Assembly (NCBI GenBank): GCA_903897335.1
Contig: CAIUAY010000122.1
Coordinates: forward strand, 1 to 43,819
Origin: an uncultured Chromatium sp.
Lineage (GTDB): Bacteria; Pseudomonadota; Gammaproteobacteria; Chromatiales; Chromatiaceae
DNA: 43,819 nucleotides
Direction: 5' to 3'
The position numbers and the translations under genes are program-made. Below are positions 1 through 9,900 of the stretch, piece by piece; positions within the stretch are counted from its first letter, which is position 1, and every line of letters begins with the position of its first letter. The notes beneath the pieces are model-generated. The model had not been told where the DNA came from. It worked only from the letters and a program-made list of their open reading frames with translations, and searched no databases.

Positions 1-2
1 CC

Positions 3-131
3 CTGCGCCGCGAGGCCAAAGCGTGGGCCGAACGCCGCAATGCCTCCCAAACCGGCGTGGACTGGCAGTTCACCACCGAAGACGCCCGCATCAAACTCAA
101 ACGCCTCTACCCACAAGTTAAGCTGGAATGA
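3..131 (+). CDS. IS630-family transposase, C-terminal end (cut by window edge)
   Basis: An open frame enters from the left edge and ends at a TGA at 129-131. It encodes about 42 residues ending in the segment VDWQFTTEDARIKLKRLYP, which is the characteristic C-terminus of IS630-family DDE transposases (family knowledge). The catalytic residues would lie upstream of the window, so I cannot tell whether the element is intact. No clear terminal inverted repeat was found just downstream. A different reading frame over the same bases (starting at 40) is open for 141 codons but resembles nothing and is treated as spurious. Confidence 0.75.
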   Translation: MRREAKAWAERRNASQTGVDWQFTTEDARIKLKRLYPQVKLE

Positions 132-461
132 TCTACTACCCCACCATGAGACATGCCCTATGGCACACACTACGCCCGATTTGACACCAGCGGTCGTGCT
201 GCTGCCGTCCGCTGTTACGATTCCAGACCCCTCTGTGCACCCTACGCAACTGAATCACGCGAAAATCTCCAACGCACGTTGCACCGGAGAAGCCCGGCTC
301 GATAGCGGTAAAGAACCGCTTCGATACACAACCGGTGATCCCGTGACCCTAACCAGGGCGACCCAGCAAAAGATCGTGGATGCGATTCCATTGGTCGTCT
401 CGCCGGGTGTCTCGGCGTTATCAGGCCGCGCCTTGCTTCATCGGGGAGCAGTGATGTTTGG
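132..461. other. 330-bp stretch with no recognisable gene
   Basis: This lies between the IS630 transposase tail and the convergent ygiQ gene. I see no protein-like frame, no tRNA and no clear hairpin-plus-T-tract terminator. It probably contains the right end of the IS element and flanking DNA. Confidence 0.4.
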
Positions 462-2618
462 TTAGCGCGGACGCCTGCCCAGCGTGGGTTTGCCGCGCCG
501 CACTAGTTTCACAGCCGTGCTGTTGACAGAACCTGGTCTGGTCGCAGCCGATCTGCCGGTTCCGGGTGGCTGAAAGGCAGGAATCAGGTGGCGCTTGCCG
601 TTGCCGATCAGATCGGCTCGTCCCATGTCTTTGAGTGCCTGACGCAGCAGTGGCCAGTTCTCGGGGTCGTGATAGCGCAGAAAGGCCTTCTGGAGTCGGC
701 GCTGGCGTTGTCCGCGCACCACGGCAACCCGTTCGGAGTTGCGCGTGACCGGCTCCAGCGGGTTGCGTTCGCTGTGATACATGGTGGTTGCCAGCGATAG
801 CGGCGTGGGTAGAAACGCCTGCACCTGATCCAGACGGAAATTGTGACGCTTGAGCCATAGCGCCAGATTCAGCATGTCGTCATCGGTCGTGCCCGGATGC
901 GCCGAGATGAAATAGGGGATGAGATACTGTTCTTTGCCTGCTTCGCGTGAGTAGCGATCAAACAGTTCCTTGAAGCGGTCAAAGCTGCCGATGCCCGGCT
1001 TCATCATCTTGCTGAGCGGGCCGGGTTCGGTGTGTTCGGGCGCGATCTTGAGATAACCACCGACATGGTGAGTGACGAGTTCGCGGATATAAGCCGGTGA
1101 GCGCAGCGCCAGGTCATAGCGGACGCCGGAAGCAATAAGTACGCGCTTGATGCCTGGAATGCCCCGTGCCTTGCGGTAGAGCTGAATCAGTGGCTCGTGG
1201 TCGGTATCGAGGTTGCGGCAGATGTCCGGGTAGACACAGGACAGACGGCGACAGGCGGCGGCAGCGCGAGGATAGCGGCAGGCCAGACGCCACATGTTGG
1301 CACTCGGACCACCCAGATCCGAGATGTTGCCGGTGAAGGCAGGCGCACGATCCCGGATGTCAGCGATCTCGCGCAGGATGGACGCCTGGGAACGACTCTG
1401 GATCACGCGCCCTTCGTGTTCAGTAATGGAACAGAAGGTACAGCCGCCAAAGCAGCCGCGCAGGATGTTAACCGAATGGCGGATCATCTCCCAGGCTGGC
1501 AGCCGTGCCGCGCCATAGATCGAATGCGGACGGCGACTGTATGGCAGTTCGTAGACCTGATCCAGTTCGGCGCTGGTCAGGGGAATCGGCGGCGGGTTGA
1601 GCCAGACCTCACGCTCGCCGTGCGCCTGCACCAGTGCGCGGGCATTGGCTGGATTGGTCTCCAGATGAAACACCCGCGAGGCATGGGCATACAGGACTGG
1701 ATCGTTGCGCACCTGCTCGAATGACGGCAGACGCACGACCGTGGTGGCGCGGTTTGGACGCACCGTTGCCGTCACAGCGGGTAACGCTGAAGTTGGCTGG
1801 TCGCACCTCACGGAGTGAGGCGGCGGCACGTCCTGCGCATACTGTGAACAATCCGGCTCGACCGCATAAGGATTGGGATAGGGCGGCAGGATCACGCGCC
1901 CAGTCCGCCCAGTCTGACTGAGATCAAGCTCAGTCCAGCCTTCGGGCAGACCCCGGCTGATAAAAGCGGTGCCGCGCAGATCGCGGATCTGGTCGATGAT
2001 TTCACCCTGCGCCAGACGGTGCGCCAACGCGACCACAGCCCGCTCGGCATTGCCAAACAGCAGCAGGTCAGCTTTGGCATCCAGCAGCACCGAACGGCGC
2101 ACCGTTTCAGACCAGTAATCAAAATGCGCGATGCGGCGCAGACTGGCTTCGATGCCGCCGAGGATCACCGGTACGCCTTTGAAGGCTTCACGCGCCCGTT
2201 GAGCGTAGACCGTGACTGAACGATCCGGGCGGCGCCCTGGCTGGGCATCAGGCGTGTAAGCGTCATCCGAACGCGGTCGGCGGTCAGCGGTATAACGGTT
2301 GACCATCGAATCCATGTTTCCGGCGGTAATGCCGAAGAAAAGATTAGGTCGTCCCAGACGCTGAAAATCGGTGACTGTCGTCCAGTCCGGCTGGGCGATG
2401 ATGCCGACCCGGAAGCCCTGCGCCTCCAGCAGTCGTCCAATGATGGCCATGCCGAACGAGGGATGATCGACATAGGCATCGCCGGTGACGAGGATGACAT
2501 CGCAACTGTCCCAGCCCAACAGATCCATTTCGGTGCGTGAAACCGGCAGCTCAGGCGTGGTGCCGAATTTCTGTGCCCAGTGCTTGCGATAGGAGAAGAT
2601 GTCTGGGATAGCGTTCAT
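462..2618 (-). CDS. ygiQ: YgiQ-family radical SAM protein (UPF0313)
   Basis: A 718-residue protein of the YgiQ family, whose biochemical reaction is not established. The start [14 protein letters not shown] at 2618 is chosen over the longer frame reaching 2846, because the extra 76 residues are arginine/proline-rich and overlap the upstream RRM gene. The N-terminal half carries the family segment [19 protein letters not shown], and the radical SAM cluster motif CxxxCxxC is seen at Cys389, Cys393 and Cys396 within [10 protein letters not shown]. The C-terminal part has the conserved [16 protein letters not shown] region followed by a basic tail. Only 11 bases separate it from the RRM gene upstream, so the two are probably co-transcribed with lpxD. 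It converges on the empty stretch left of 462. Confidence 0.92.
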   Translation of the reverse strand: MNAIPDIFSYRKHWAQKFGTTPELPVSRTEMDLLGWDSCDVILVTGDAYVDHPSFGMAIIGRLLEAQGFRVGIIAQPDWTTVTDFQRLGRPNLFFGITAGNMDSMVNRYTADRRPRSDDAYTPDAQPGRRPDRSVTVYAQRAREAFKGVPVILGGIEASLRRIAHFDYWSETVRRSVLLDAKADLLLFGNAERAVVALAHRLAQGEIIDQIRDLRGTAFISRGLPEGWTELDLSQTGRTGRVILPPYPNPYAVEPDCSQYAQDVPPPHSVRCDQPTSALPAVTATVRPNRATTVVRLPSFEQVRNDPVLYAHASRVFHLETNPANARALVQAHGEREVWLNPPPIPLTSAELDQVYELPYSRRPHSIYGAARLPAWEMIRHSVNILRGCFGGCTFCSITEHEGRVIQSRSQASILREIADIRDRAPAFTGNISDLGGPSANMWRLACRYPRAAAACRRLSCVYPDICRNLDTDHEPLIQLYRKARGIPGIKRVLIASGVRYDLALRSPAYIRELVTHHVGGYLKIAPEHTEPGPLSKMMKPGIGSFDRFKELFDRYSREAGKEQYLIPYFISAHPGTTDDDMLNLALWLKRHNFRLDQVQAFLPTPLSLATTMYHSERNPLEPVTRNSERVAVVRGQRQRRLQKAFLRYHDPENWPLLRQALKDMGRADLIGNGKRHLIPAFQPPGTGRSAATRPGSVNSTAVKLVRRGKPTLGRRPR

Positions 2619-2629
2619 GCTGATGGTGG

Positions 2630-2980
2630 TCAGGTGCTTGCCTGAGTGCGCCGGTGATTGATCCGGCGCTCCACAGGGTGCGATTCCGCTGGATGGCGCG
2701 GTCGGTATTCCCGTGCCTCGATCCGCTGTCCTGCGAACACCCCTCCGTGGAGATGGTCGATCAGCGCTCTGCCATCTTCTGGGGTGGCGGTGCGGGCGAT
2801 CAGATAATGATAGTTGCGATCCTGATGATCCCAGCCCTGATGGCATTCAAAGTGGGTATGGAGGTCAACCCCTTCGAGAAAGGCGGTAATCTCGATTAGG
2901 GTTGCCGTTCCCGGCAGGTTGCCAATGAAGACTTCCAATGCGCTCTCCCCGATGTCAATCGTCGGCCTGATCAATGGCAT
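2630..2980 (-). CDS. RRM-domain RNA-binding protein
   Basis: A small protein of 116 residues with a single RNA recognition motif. The RNP2-like strand LEVFIGNLP comes near residue 15, and the RNP1-like region is around NYHYLIAR. The tail is basic (Arg/His/Glu) and low-complexity. ATG at 2980 is preferred; the frame also opens with TTG at 3004, but that has no better ribosome-binding site. The start overlaps the end of lpxD by 26 bases and the stop lies 11 bases before ygiQ, which indicates co-transcription. Bacterial stand-alone RRM proteins are often linked to cold or translation control, but nothing here shows the target RNA. Confidence 0.75.
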   Translation of the reverse strand: MPLIRPTIDIGESALEVFIGNLPGTATLIEITAFLEGVDLHTHFECHQGWDHQDRNYHYLIARTATPEDGRALIDHLHGGVFAGQRIEAREYRPRHPAESHPVERRINHRRTQAST

Positions 2981-4031
2981 CTGCGTCGGCAAAACGCTGT
3001 TCAAGCCGCGCCAGACGTGCGTCCTGCTGCGCGATGCGTTCCTGCTGATGCCTGACCTGTCGCAGCAGCTCTGGCAATCGTGCCAGCGCGGAACTCTCGC
3101 GCAGCGACTGCTTCAGTGGCCGGGCTGGCGTGCCGAACATCGCAGTGTTGGGTGGCACATCCTTGACGACGCCGGATTGCCCGCCAATCTGCGCGCCATC
3201 GCCAACCCGCAGATGATCCGAGATTGCGACCTGTCCGGCCACCAAGACGCCATTGCCAAGCGTGGAGCTACCAGCGACCCCACACTGGCTGACCAGAATG
3301 CTGTGACAGCCAATTGAAACGTTATGGGCGACCTGCACCAAATTATCGATCTTGGTGCCACGCCCAACGCGGGTGATGCCAAGGGTGGCGCGATCCACGC
3401 AGCTATTACAGCCAATCTCAACATCATCTTCGATCACCACCCGCCCCAGTTGTGGCACCTTGCGATGCACACTGCCATCCCAACGAAACCCAAAGCCATC
3501 GCCACCGATCACGGTTCCCGGATGGATGACGCAGCGATCACCGAGTTCACAGTCGCGCTGGATGCTAACGTTGGCGCTGATCAGGCAGTCCGCGCCGATC
3601 CGCGCATCCGATCCGAGATAAACGCCAGCGCCAATCCGCGTCCCCTGCCCCACCTGCACCCCGGCTGAAATCACCGCGCAGGCACCGACCGCAACCGTTG
3701 GATCGAGCATGGCATCGGGGTGAATGACTGCGCTTGGATGGCGACCTTCGATGTCTGACGTGGGCAGAAAGCAGGCCGCAATCTCGAAGAAGCGTGTGCG
3801 CGGATCGGCAAGCCGTAACACTGGTTTTCCAGTCACCTCCGGGAAATCCATGCCGACCAGAATCAGCGCCGCCTGACTGAGCGCGACTGCTGCGGCCTGT
3901 GCGTTATTCTCGGCAAAGCAGAGATCGTGTGACCCGGCCTGTTCCAGGGTGCTGACTCCGCGAATCTCGTTGATATCCTCGGACAGGCCAAGTGCAGCCA
4001 GTGCGGTTTGCAAATGATGGGGCATGGTCAT
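2955..4031 (-). CDS. lpxD: UDP-3-O-(3-hydroxyacyl)glucosamine N-acyltransferase
   Basis: LpxD adds the second (N-linked) 3-hydroxyacyl chain to UDP-3-O-acyl-glucosamine in lipid A synthesis, in the cytoplasm. The 358-residue protein has the N-terminal LpxD uridine-binding domain (about 1-95), then a long left-handed beta-helix of hexapeptide repeats (about 100-310), then a charged C-terminal helix. The catalytic His is His236 in [11 protein letters not shown], matching His239 of E. coli by family comparison. The usual partners fabZ, lpxA and lpxB are not adjacent; an lpxA homologue lies about 22 kb away. The upstream exported-protein gene ends 26 bases before, so the two may share a transcript. 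Confidence 0.95.
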   Translation of the reverse strand: MTMPHHLQTALAALGLSEDINEIRGVSTLEQAGSHDLCFAENNAQAAAVALSQAALILVGMDFPEVTGKPVLRLADPRTRFFEIAACFLPTSDIEGRHPSAVIHPDAMLDPTVAVGACAVISAGVQVGQGTRIGAGVYLGSDARIGADCLISANVSIQRDCELGDRCVIHPGTVIGGDGFGFRWDGSVHRKVPQLGRVVIEDDVEIGCNSCVDRATLGITRVGRGTKIDNLVQVAHNVSIGCHSILVSQCGVAGSSTLGNGVLVAGQVAISDHLRVGDGAQIGGQSGVVKDVPPNTAMFGTPARPLKQSLRESSALARLPELLRQVRHQQERIAQQDARLARLEQRFADADAIDQADD

Positions 4032-4057
4032 GAGTCAGTTGTCAGTGCTGAATTCGA

Positions 4058-4783
4058 TCAGGGTGCCCAGTAAAAGGCTTCCTGGACGGCGCCACCATCC
4101 GGGATGGTGATGTTGCGGGTCTGAGTCTCGTTATCTTTCTCAAGACTTAAGGTGTAATGACCTGGCGCAAGCCGGGCATAGAACCACGGCCCTCTGGAGA
4201 CGGCAACCAGCAGGGTCGATTCGTTGGCATCCGCGATCCGCACCCGGATATCAGCCAGATAGGCGCCTGAGCCTTTCACGGCAAACAGCAGCCGGAGGTT
4301 ATAGCTCGACTTGACCTGAGCCATTTCCTCACGCTCTGATTCACCGATACCGCCGCTGATGTAGGGCACGCCCTGGTCGGCGGCATCAGACGGTTCGCTG
4401 GCAGGCTCATCCGGCGCATCAGACACCTCAGGCGTTACAGCCGGAACATTGGCTGGACTCACCTCAGCGGCTGAACGGATTGTTGTGGCATCGGGTTCCG
4501 TCATCGCTGACTCAGGCGCTGATGCCGCGTCCGGCGCTGCGTCTGTTTCAGAAACGGGCAGAATCGTTCCCGGCGGCAGGACGGTTCCAGCAGGCAGCAC
4601 CGTTCCCGCCGGGAACACCATGCCACCCGGCAAGACCGTGTCCTCGGAAAGGCGCACGTCTGTGGGTAAGACCATGCCCGCGCCCTCTGCGGGTTGACGG
4701 GCAGCCTGTGCAACGGTTAGTCCGCCAAAGAAAGCGGTAGCGAACACGATCAGTGACAAAACAGAGCGGGAATGAGGTAACAC
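4058..4783 (-). CDS. Exported protein with hexapeptide V-L-P-x-G-T repeats
   Basis: A 241-residue protein that I do not recognise. A signal peptide (residues 1-28, ending VAQA) is followed by about five tandem hexapeptides of the form [V/I][L/F]P[G/A/P]G[M/T] at about residues 50-76. Next comes an Ala/Pro/Glu/Ser-rich low-complexity linker (about 80-140). The C-terminal domain (about 155-241) looks like a small beta-sandwich of the carboxypeptidase-regulatory type (ARLAPGHYTLSLEKDNETQTRNI). The start is GTG at 4783, supported by GGAG seven bases upstream. The Pro-rich repeat may span the periplasm or cell wall; this is inference from composition. It lies just upstream of lpxD on the same strand. 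Confidence 0.7.
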   Translation of the reverse strand: MLPHSRSVLSLIVFATAFFGGLTVAQAARQPAEGAGMVLPTDVRLSEDTVLPGGMVFPAGTVLPAGTVLPPGTILPVSETDAAPDAASAPESAMTEPDATTIRSAAEVSPANVPAVTPEVSDAPDEPASEPSDAADQGVPYISGGIGESEREEMAQVKSSYNLRLLFAVKGSGAYLADIRVRIADANESTLLVAVSRGPWFYARLAPGHYTLSLEKDNETQTRNITIPDGGAVQEAFYWAP

Positions 4784-4808
4784 AACGATCTCCGCGCGAA
4801 AATCCAGG

Positions 4809-4852
4809 AAAGAGAGCCTCCGGACGAGGCATCAGCCAGATGATCCATCCGG
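4809..4852 (-). terminator. Double hairpin between the signalling operon and the repeat-protein gene
   Basis: On the minus strand, CCGGATG-GAT-CATCTGG (4836-4852) is followed by GCCTC-GTCCG-GAGGC (4816-4830) and then the pyrimidine run TCTCTTT (4809-4815). It lies 79 bases after the stop of the REC-HD-GYP-hemerythrin gene and 26 bases before the GTG at 4783. A Rho-independent terminator of the signalling operon is the simplest reading. An attenuating leader of the downstream gene is possible. Confidence 0.5.
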
Positions 4853-4930
4853 CAACCGTTTCTGCGTCAGTTTATCTTAAGTTGCAGGTCAGGGATGTTC
4901 ATCAGGATGAAGGCATGGCCACGCCATGAC

Positions 4931-6955
4931 TCACACGCTCCACTCTTCAGGGCGGGGTCGTTGACGGCGCTCCAGCGTTTCCAGGATGCGCCGATCCTCC
5001 ATGAGGATATGATTGAGCAGCCAGTCGCGCAGATAGTCGAGCATGGCCATCCCGGCAATCAACGGATTGTGCCTGAGTTCCGCACGCCATTCGCTCAATT
5101 CGGCCTTGAACGCGTGATGCTGACGCCGATGCCGCGCAAGCTCGACAGAATGACGCGCCGCCATCAGGCGTTCCTCGGCCTGAAAGTGAATGCGGGTGTA
5201 CTGCTCAAGCGCAAACAACGCATTCGCAATCCGCGCCGTTCCAGTGTTGCCGTTGACCGCAGCATGAATCTGGTTAATCCAGCCGAGCAGATAGCGATGA
5301 TGCTCGTCGATCACCACAATGTTGATCGAGTACTCAGTCCGCCAGGGGAGCCAGGCGTCGCTGTCGGCGTCGCTGTACGGGACTAGAAGCACCTCGTGGG
5401 GATCGATGACATCGTCGCGGTAGCGGGATTTGATTGCCAGCAATTCGGGTAAGGTGCGCTGAAATGCCGCAACGATGTCAGGATCGAAGGCGCGACCACT
5501 GCCTTCCTCGATCACCGCCACGGCTTGCTCAACCGGCCAGGCATCCTTGTAAGGGCGTTCCATGGTCAGCGCATCGAAGACATCGGCGATCGCGCAGATC
5601 CGCCCGGACAGTGGAATCGTCGCGCCCGCCAATCCCTGCGGATAACCCTGGCCATTCCATTTTTCGTGATGCGTCAGGGCGATTTCATGCGCCAGACGCA
5701 TCAAGGGGTCGTCGCCTTCCAGGATGCGCGCGCCAATGGTGGTGTGGGTCTGCATGATGGCAAATTCTTCAGTGGTCAGCTTGCCAGGCTTTCTAAGAAT
5801 GTTGTCATGGATCGCAATCTTGCCCACGTCGTGCATCTGCGCCGCCAGCTCCAGCAGTTCGCAGAAGGCAACGTCGCGTCCAAGTGCGTGTGCCACGGCA
5901 CGGGCATAGCGACTCATGCGCAGCACATGAAAGCCGGTCTCGGTATCACGAAACTCAGCGGCGACGCCCAGCTTGCGGATGACTTCGTTGCGCGCCATCT
6001 GAATCTCCACCTGATTGACCCGCAGCGTTTCTTCGGCGATGCGGCGGCGGATGAGGCTGGCCATGGTCTGAGCCAGGTCGGCCATGAAGTCGATCTCATC
6101 GGCGCCAGGATGGCGACCGGGTGGCACCTGTAGCAACAGTACGCCGTAAACCTGTTCACCTTCGACCAGCGGCAGACTATACGCGCCAGCGTCATCGCTT
6201 TCTGGCAGATACTGGTCGTCCAGTGTCCGCAGCGAGGGAAAAAACAGCGGCTGCCGTTGCGCCAGCGCCTGCCCACAGGCACCCGTTCCTGCTGGAATTT
6301 TGGCGCACTTGCGGCATTGCGATTCAGCGATCCGATGCTGGGCCGCTAAAATCAGTTCGTGGTGACGATTGACCAGAAACAGCATCCCGCGTTGCTCGAT
6401 GGCAAGCCAGGGCATGGCAACGAGAATATCCAGAATTTCGGTCAGATATTGCGTCAGCGTGAGTTCGCGCAGGGCGATGCGGGCAATCGCCAGCAGTGCA
6501 TGCTGACGATCCCAGAGCCGCTGGCGCTTGGTCTCGCTGGCATTCAGTTCGTAGCGGGTGTGCCGGAGCTGCTCCGCCAAGGCAAGTTGCGCCCGCACCC
6601 GCGCCAGGAGCAGCGGCGCATGGATGGGTTTAGTCACATAGTCCACCGCGCCGACCGCAAAGCCCCGCGCCTCATCCTCATACGCCGTGCGGGCAGTCAG
6701 AAAGATCACCGGGATCTCGCAGGTTTGCGGATTGGCTTTCAGTTGCTGGCAGACGGCATAGCCATCGAGATCCGGCATCATGACATCCAGCAGGATCAGA
6801 TCGGGAGTGGGCATCGCTCCCGCCAGCGCCAGTGCTTTTGCGCCATTCATGGCCACCTGAATCCGGTAATGCGGCTTGAGCAGACCCGACAAGACCTTGA
6901 GATTGTCAACCTGATCATCGACGATCAAGATCGCTTTGGCAGTCGGGCTGGTCAT
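4931..6955 (-). CDS. Response regulator: REC-GAF-HD-GYP-hemerythrin
   Basis: A 674-residue cytoplasmic protein. The receiver domain (1-125) has Asp13/Asp14, phosphoacceptor Asp57 and Lys109. A GAF-like domain (about 150-300) contains Cys214-x2-Cys217 and Cys227. The HD-GYP domain (about 320-505) has HD at 375-376 and GYP at 437-439, the signature of cyclic-di-GMP phosphodiesterases. A C-terminal hemerythrin-like domain (about 540-660) has plausible di-iron ligands His553, His590, Glu594, His609, His613, His649 and Asp654. Inference: phosphorylation plus oxygen or redox state control c-di-GMP breakdown. It starts only 3 bases after the giant kinase gene, so they form one operon. Its REC domain closely resembles the REC of the first operon gene. 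Confidence 0.9.
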   Translation of the reverse strand: MTSPTAKAILIVDDQVDNLKVLSGLLKPHYRIQVAMNGAKALALAGAMPTPDLILLDVMMPDLDGYAVCQQLKANPQTCEIPVIFLTARTAYEDEARGFAVGAVDYVTKPIHAPLLLARVRAQLALAEQLRHTRYELNASETKRQRLWDRQHALLAIARIALRELTLTQYLTEILDILVAMPWLAIEQRGMLFLVNRHHELILAAQHRIAESQCRKCAKIPAGTGACGQALAQRQPLFFPSLRTLDDQYLPESDDAGAYSLPLVEGEQVYGVLLLQVPPGRHPGADEIDFMADLAQTMASLIRRRIAEETLRVNQVEIQMARNEVIRKLGVAAEFRDTETGFHVLRMSRYARAVAHALGRDVAFCELLELAAQMHDVGKIAIHDNILRKPGKLTTEEFAIMQTHTTIGARILEGDDPLMRLAHEIALTHHEKWNGQGYPQGLAGATIPLSGRICAIADVFDALTMERPYKDAWPVEQAVAVIEEGSGRAFDPDIVAAFQRTLPELLAIKSRYRDDVIDPHEVLLVPYSDADSDAWLPWRTEYSINIVVIDEHHRYLLGWINQIHAAVNGNTGTARIANALFALEQYTRIHFQAEERLMAARHSVELARHRRQHHAFKAELSEWRAELRHNPLIAGMAMLDYLRDWLLNHILMEDRRILETLERRQRPRPEEWSV

Positions 6956-6958
6956 GTG

Positions 6959-9900
6959 TCAAATCCCATTATCGGCGATCAGTTCATTTAAAATCGTCAC
7001 GGCGCTGATGAAGCGATAGCGTTCGAGATGACCCGTCAGGGTCGTGAGAACCGTCGTCGGCAGACCGGCGGCTAACTGCTGAGAGTGTTCAAGCAGGACA
7101 TCTTCAGCAGTAGGATCATGGTTGCGGGCACGGGCGCGCAGTTCAATCAGCAGTGCCTTGAGAGGCGCGTCGATGACCGGCGCGATCTCCACCTGAATCG
7201 GCGGCACGATGTCAACCTCCGTCGGGATGTCTGACGATCCGAGCCTTGGCAGATCGGCTGCATCGGTCACGCCAAACCAGGCATCAAAATGAAAGGTGCT
7301 GCCCTGGCCTGGCTGACTGTCCACGCCGATCTCACCACCCATCATTCTGACCAGTCGCTGACAGATCGAGAGTCCAAGGCCGGTGCCACCGTAGCGGCGC
7401 GTGATCGAACTGTCGGCCTGGGTGAACCGCTGAAACAACTGTTCAACCTGCTCCGCGCTCAGCCCGATGCCGGTATCGCGCACCCGAAATTCCAGATGCA
7501 CCCGATGCGCCTCGGTCGCCAGCCAGCGCACGGCGATGTCGAGACCGCCGTGGTCGGTGAACTTGACCGCGTTGCTGCCGAGATTGATCAAAATCTGCCC
7601 CAGGCGTAGCGGATCGCCAACCAGCGTGTGCGGCACGTCAGGTGCGCAGACGAGCCGCAGTGACAGACCTTTGGCTTCCGCTGCGTGTCCGATCACCGCG
7701 ACGACATGGCCAATGACCGTCTCCAGGCTGAATGACGTCGTCTCCAGCATCAGACGACCAGATTCGATCTTGGAAAAATCCAGGAGGTCGTTGAGCAGAT
7801 CCAGCAACGATTGCGAGGCGGCATGGGCTTTTTCCAGATAGTTGCGCTGCTGGTCGCTCAGGGCAGTCTCCAGACACAGATAAATCATGCCCAGGATGGC
7901 ATTCATCGGAGTACGGATCTCGTGGCTCATGTTGGAGAGAAAGTCGCTTTTGGCACGATTGGCCTGTTCTGCGGCGTCTTTCGCTTGCTCCAGCGCCGCC
8001 AGCATCTGCTGGCGTTCGGTGATGTCAAGAATAAAGCCACTCCTAATGACAGGCTTTCCAGGTGGCGCGGGGTTCGGATTGGAAGAGAGCTGAATCCACT
8101 TCAAGCGCCCTGATCGCGTGATGATCCGAATATCCGCGCTAAAGGTGCGACCCTCCCGGTTCGCGGCTAAATCCTCATTTAGGAGTCGTTGCAGATCATC
8201 GTCGTGAACCATCTTCCAGAACAAGCTCGCATCGGCCACCAGATCCTTTTCATCCAATTCCAGAACTTCACAGGATTTCGGGCCGACATAGAGGAATTGA
8301 TTGCGACCGTCGGGATACAGCACGTAATCATAGAGAACGACCGGCACTGTCGCCGCCATTTGGTGATAATGGCGCTCGCTCTCCCTGAGCGCGTCTTCCG
8401 CCTGCTTGCGAGCGGTGATGTCACGAAATGACCACAGACGCGCTAACTGATTGCCAAGCGTGATTGACCGGGTATAGCGCTCGAAAATCTGGCCGTTCTT
8501 GAAATACAGCAGATCGTGTTGTTCTTCGTCCGTGTTGTTGAGCCGTTTGACGCCACGGAGAAACTCATCCGGATCGGACAGTTGACCAAGGACATGGGTC
8601 AGCAACCGCTCGTCCAGTCCGAGGTGGATCAACTCGTCGGGGATGCGCCAGAGTTCCTGGAAGCGGCAATTGACGCTGAGAATCCTGCCATCGGCATTGA
8701 TCACCAGAATGCCATCCTCGGTCGAATCCAACGTGTTGCGCAGCATGATTTCGCTGCGGGTTAACACCTGCTCGGCGGACTGGCGTCTCCTGATTTCGCG
8801 CTTCAGCGTCAAGCTCCAGTACAGCGCACCGCCAAACATCAACAGCGCGATGCCCAGGACTTGCCACGCCAGACGGTAGTCGATGTGCGCCGGTTGCGGT
8901 GTCTGAATCCAGCGACTTTGAAGACGGTCGCGCTCGGGCTTGGGGATGGCCGCGATGGCCTTGTCCAGCAGACCAGCCAGCAACGGCCAGTCGTTGCGTG
9001 CCGCCATGCCGATCGCCATGTCATAGGGCGTGGTTCCGGCCATGCGGATCTGTATCAGCCCGTGGCGGACGATCATCTGGCTGGTGGTCACCAGACTGTC
9101 AACGAAGGCATCGGCTTTGCGGTCAGCCACCGCCTGCAAGGCGGTCTGCATGTCGGGAAAGGACAGCAGTCTGATCCTGGGATGATCCTGGCGCAGCCAA
9201 CCCGCGATGGCATAGTCATTCACCACCGCGACCCGTTTGTCTGCCAGTTCCTCCAGACTGCCAAAAAAGGGTGCGTCCACCAGGGCGAAGATCGCCACCG
9301 GAAAGGTCAGATAGGGCGCGGTAAAATGAAACTGTTGCAAACGTTCCTGGGTCTGGGCGATGGCTGGCAGCAGATCGACTTCGCCCTGTTCAAGCTGTTG
9401 CAGTCCTGACGCCCAATTAGGTGAAGTCACAGCTTCGAAACGCACGTTCAGGAGCGGCTCAATCTGCGCGAGATAATCAGGCGCAATCCCGCTCGCCTGA
9501 CCATCCGCGTCAAGCGATTCGATTGGCTTCCAAGCCGAATCGACGCCATAGCGGATGACTGGATGCGCGGCCAGCCAGCGTTGCTCATCTGGCGTCAGTA
9601 GTAGCTCAGCCGCATGATCGGGCGATGGATTGTCCAGCCAGAGGGAGCGGAGGCGGGCGTGTTCTTCAGGACTGATCGAGTTGATCGCCTTATTCAGAAT
9701 GGCGGTCAACTCAGGCCAATCGTTGCGCACCGCCATCGAGATATCTTTGTCTTGCCCCTCCAACATTCCGCCGATCTTGAATGTCGTGCTGGCATTGGCC
9801 TTGCGCCACCATTCCAGCGAGTTTTCCGCCAGGAGCTGATCGACCTGGCCATTTTGCAGCGCGGCGATCATCGCCTGGTTGTCCTTGAACTCGCTGGCCA

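Noticed and set aside
40-465. 141-codon frame at the left edge
   Set aside because: It overlaps the IS630 transposase tail in another frame and its translation resembles no protein; there is no ribosome-binding site.
2619-2846. N-terminal extension of YgiQ by 76 residues
   Set aside because: The extension is Arg/Pro/Ser-rich, overlaps the RRM gene in another frame and lacks family similarity; ATG at 2618 gives the normal N-terminus.
4784-4930. Cyclic-di-GMP riboswitch in the leader upstream of the repeat protein
   Set aside because: Hairpins are present and the neighbouring gene handles c-di-GMP, but the conserved GEMM core sequences are not found; a terminator explains the hairpins.
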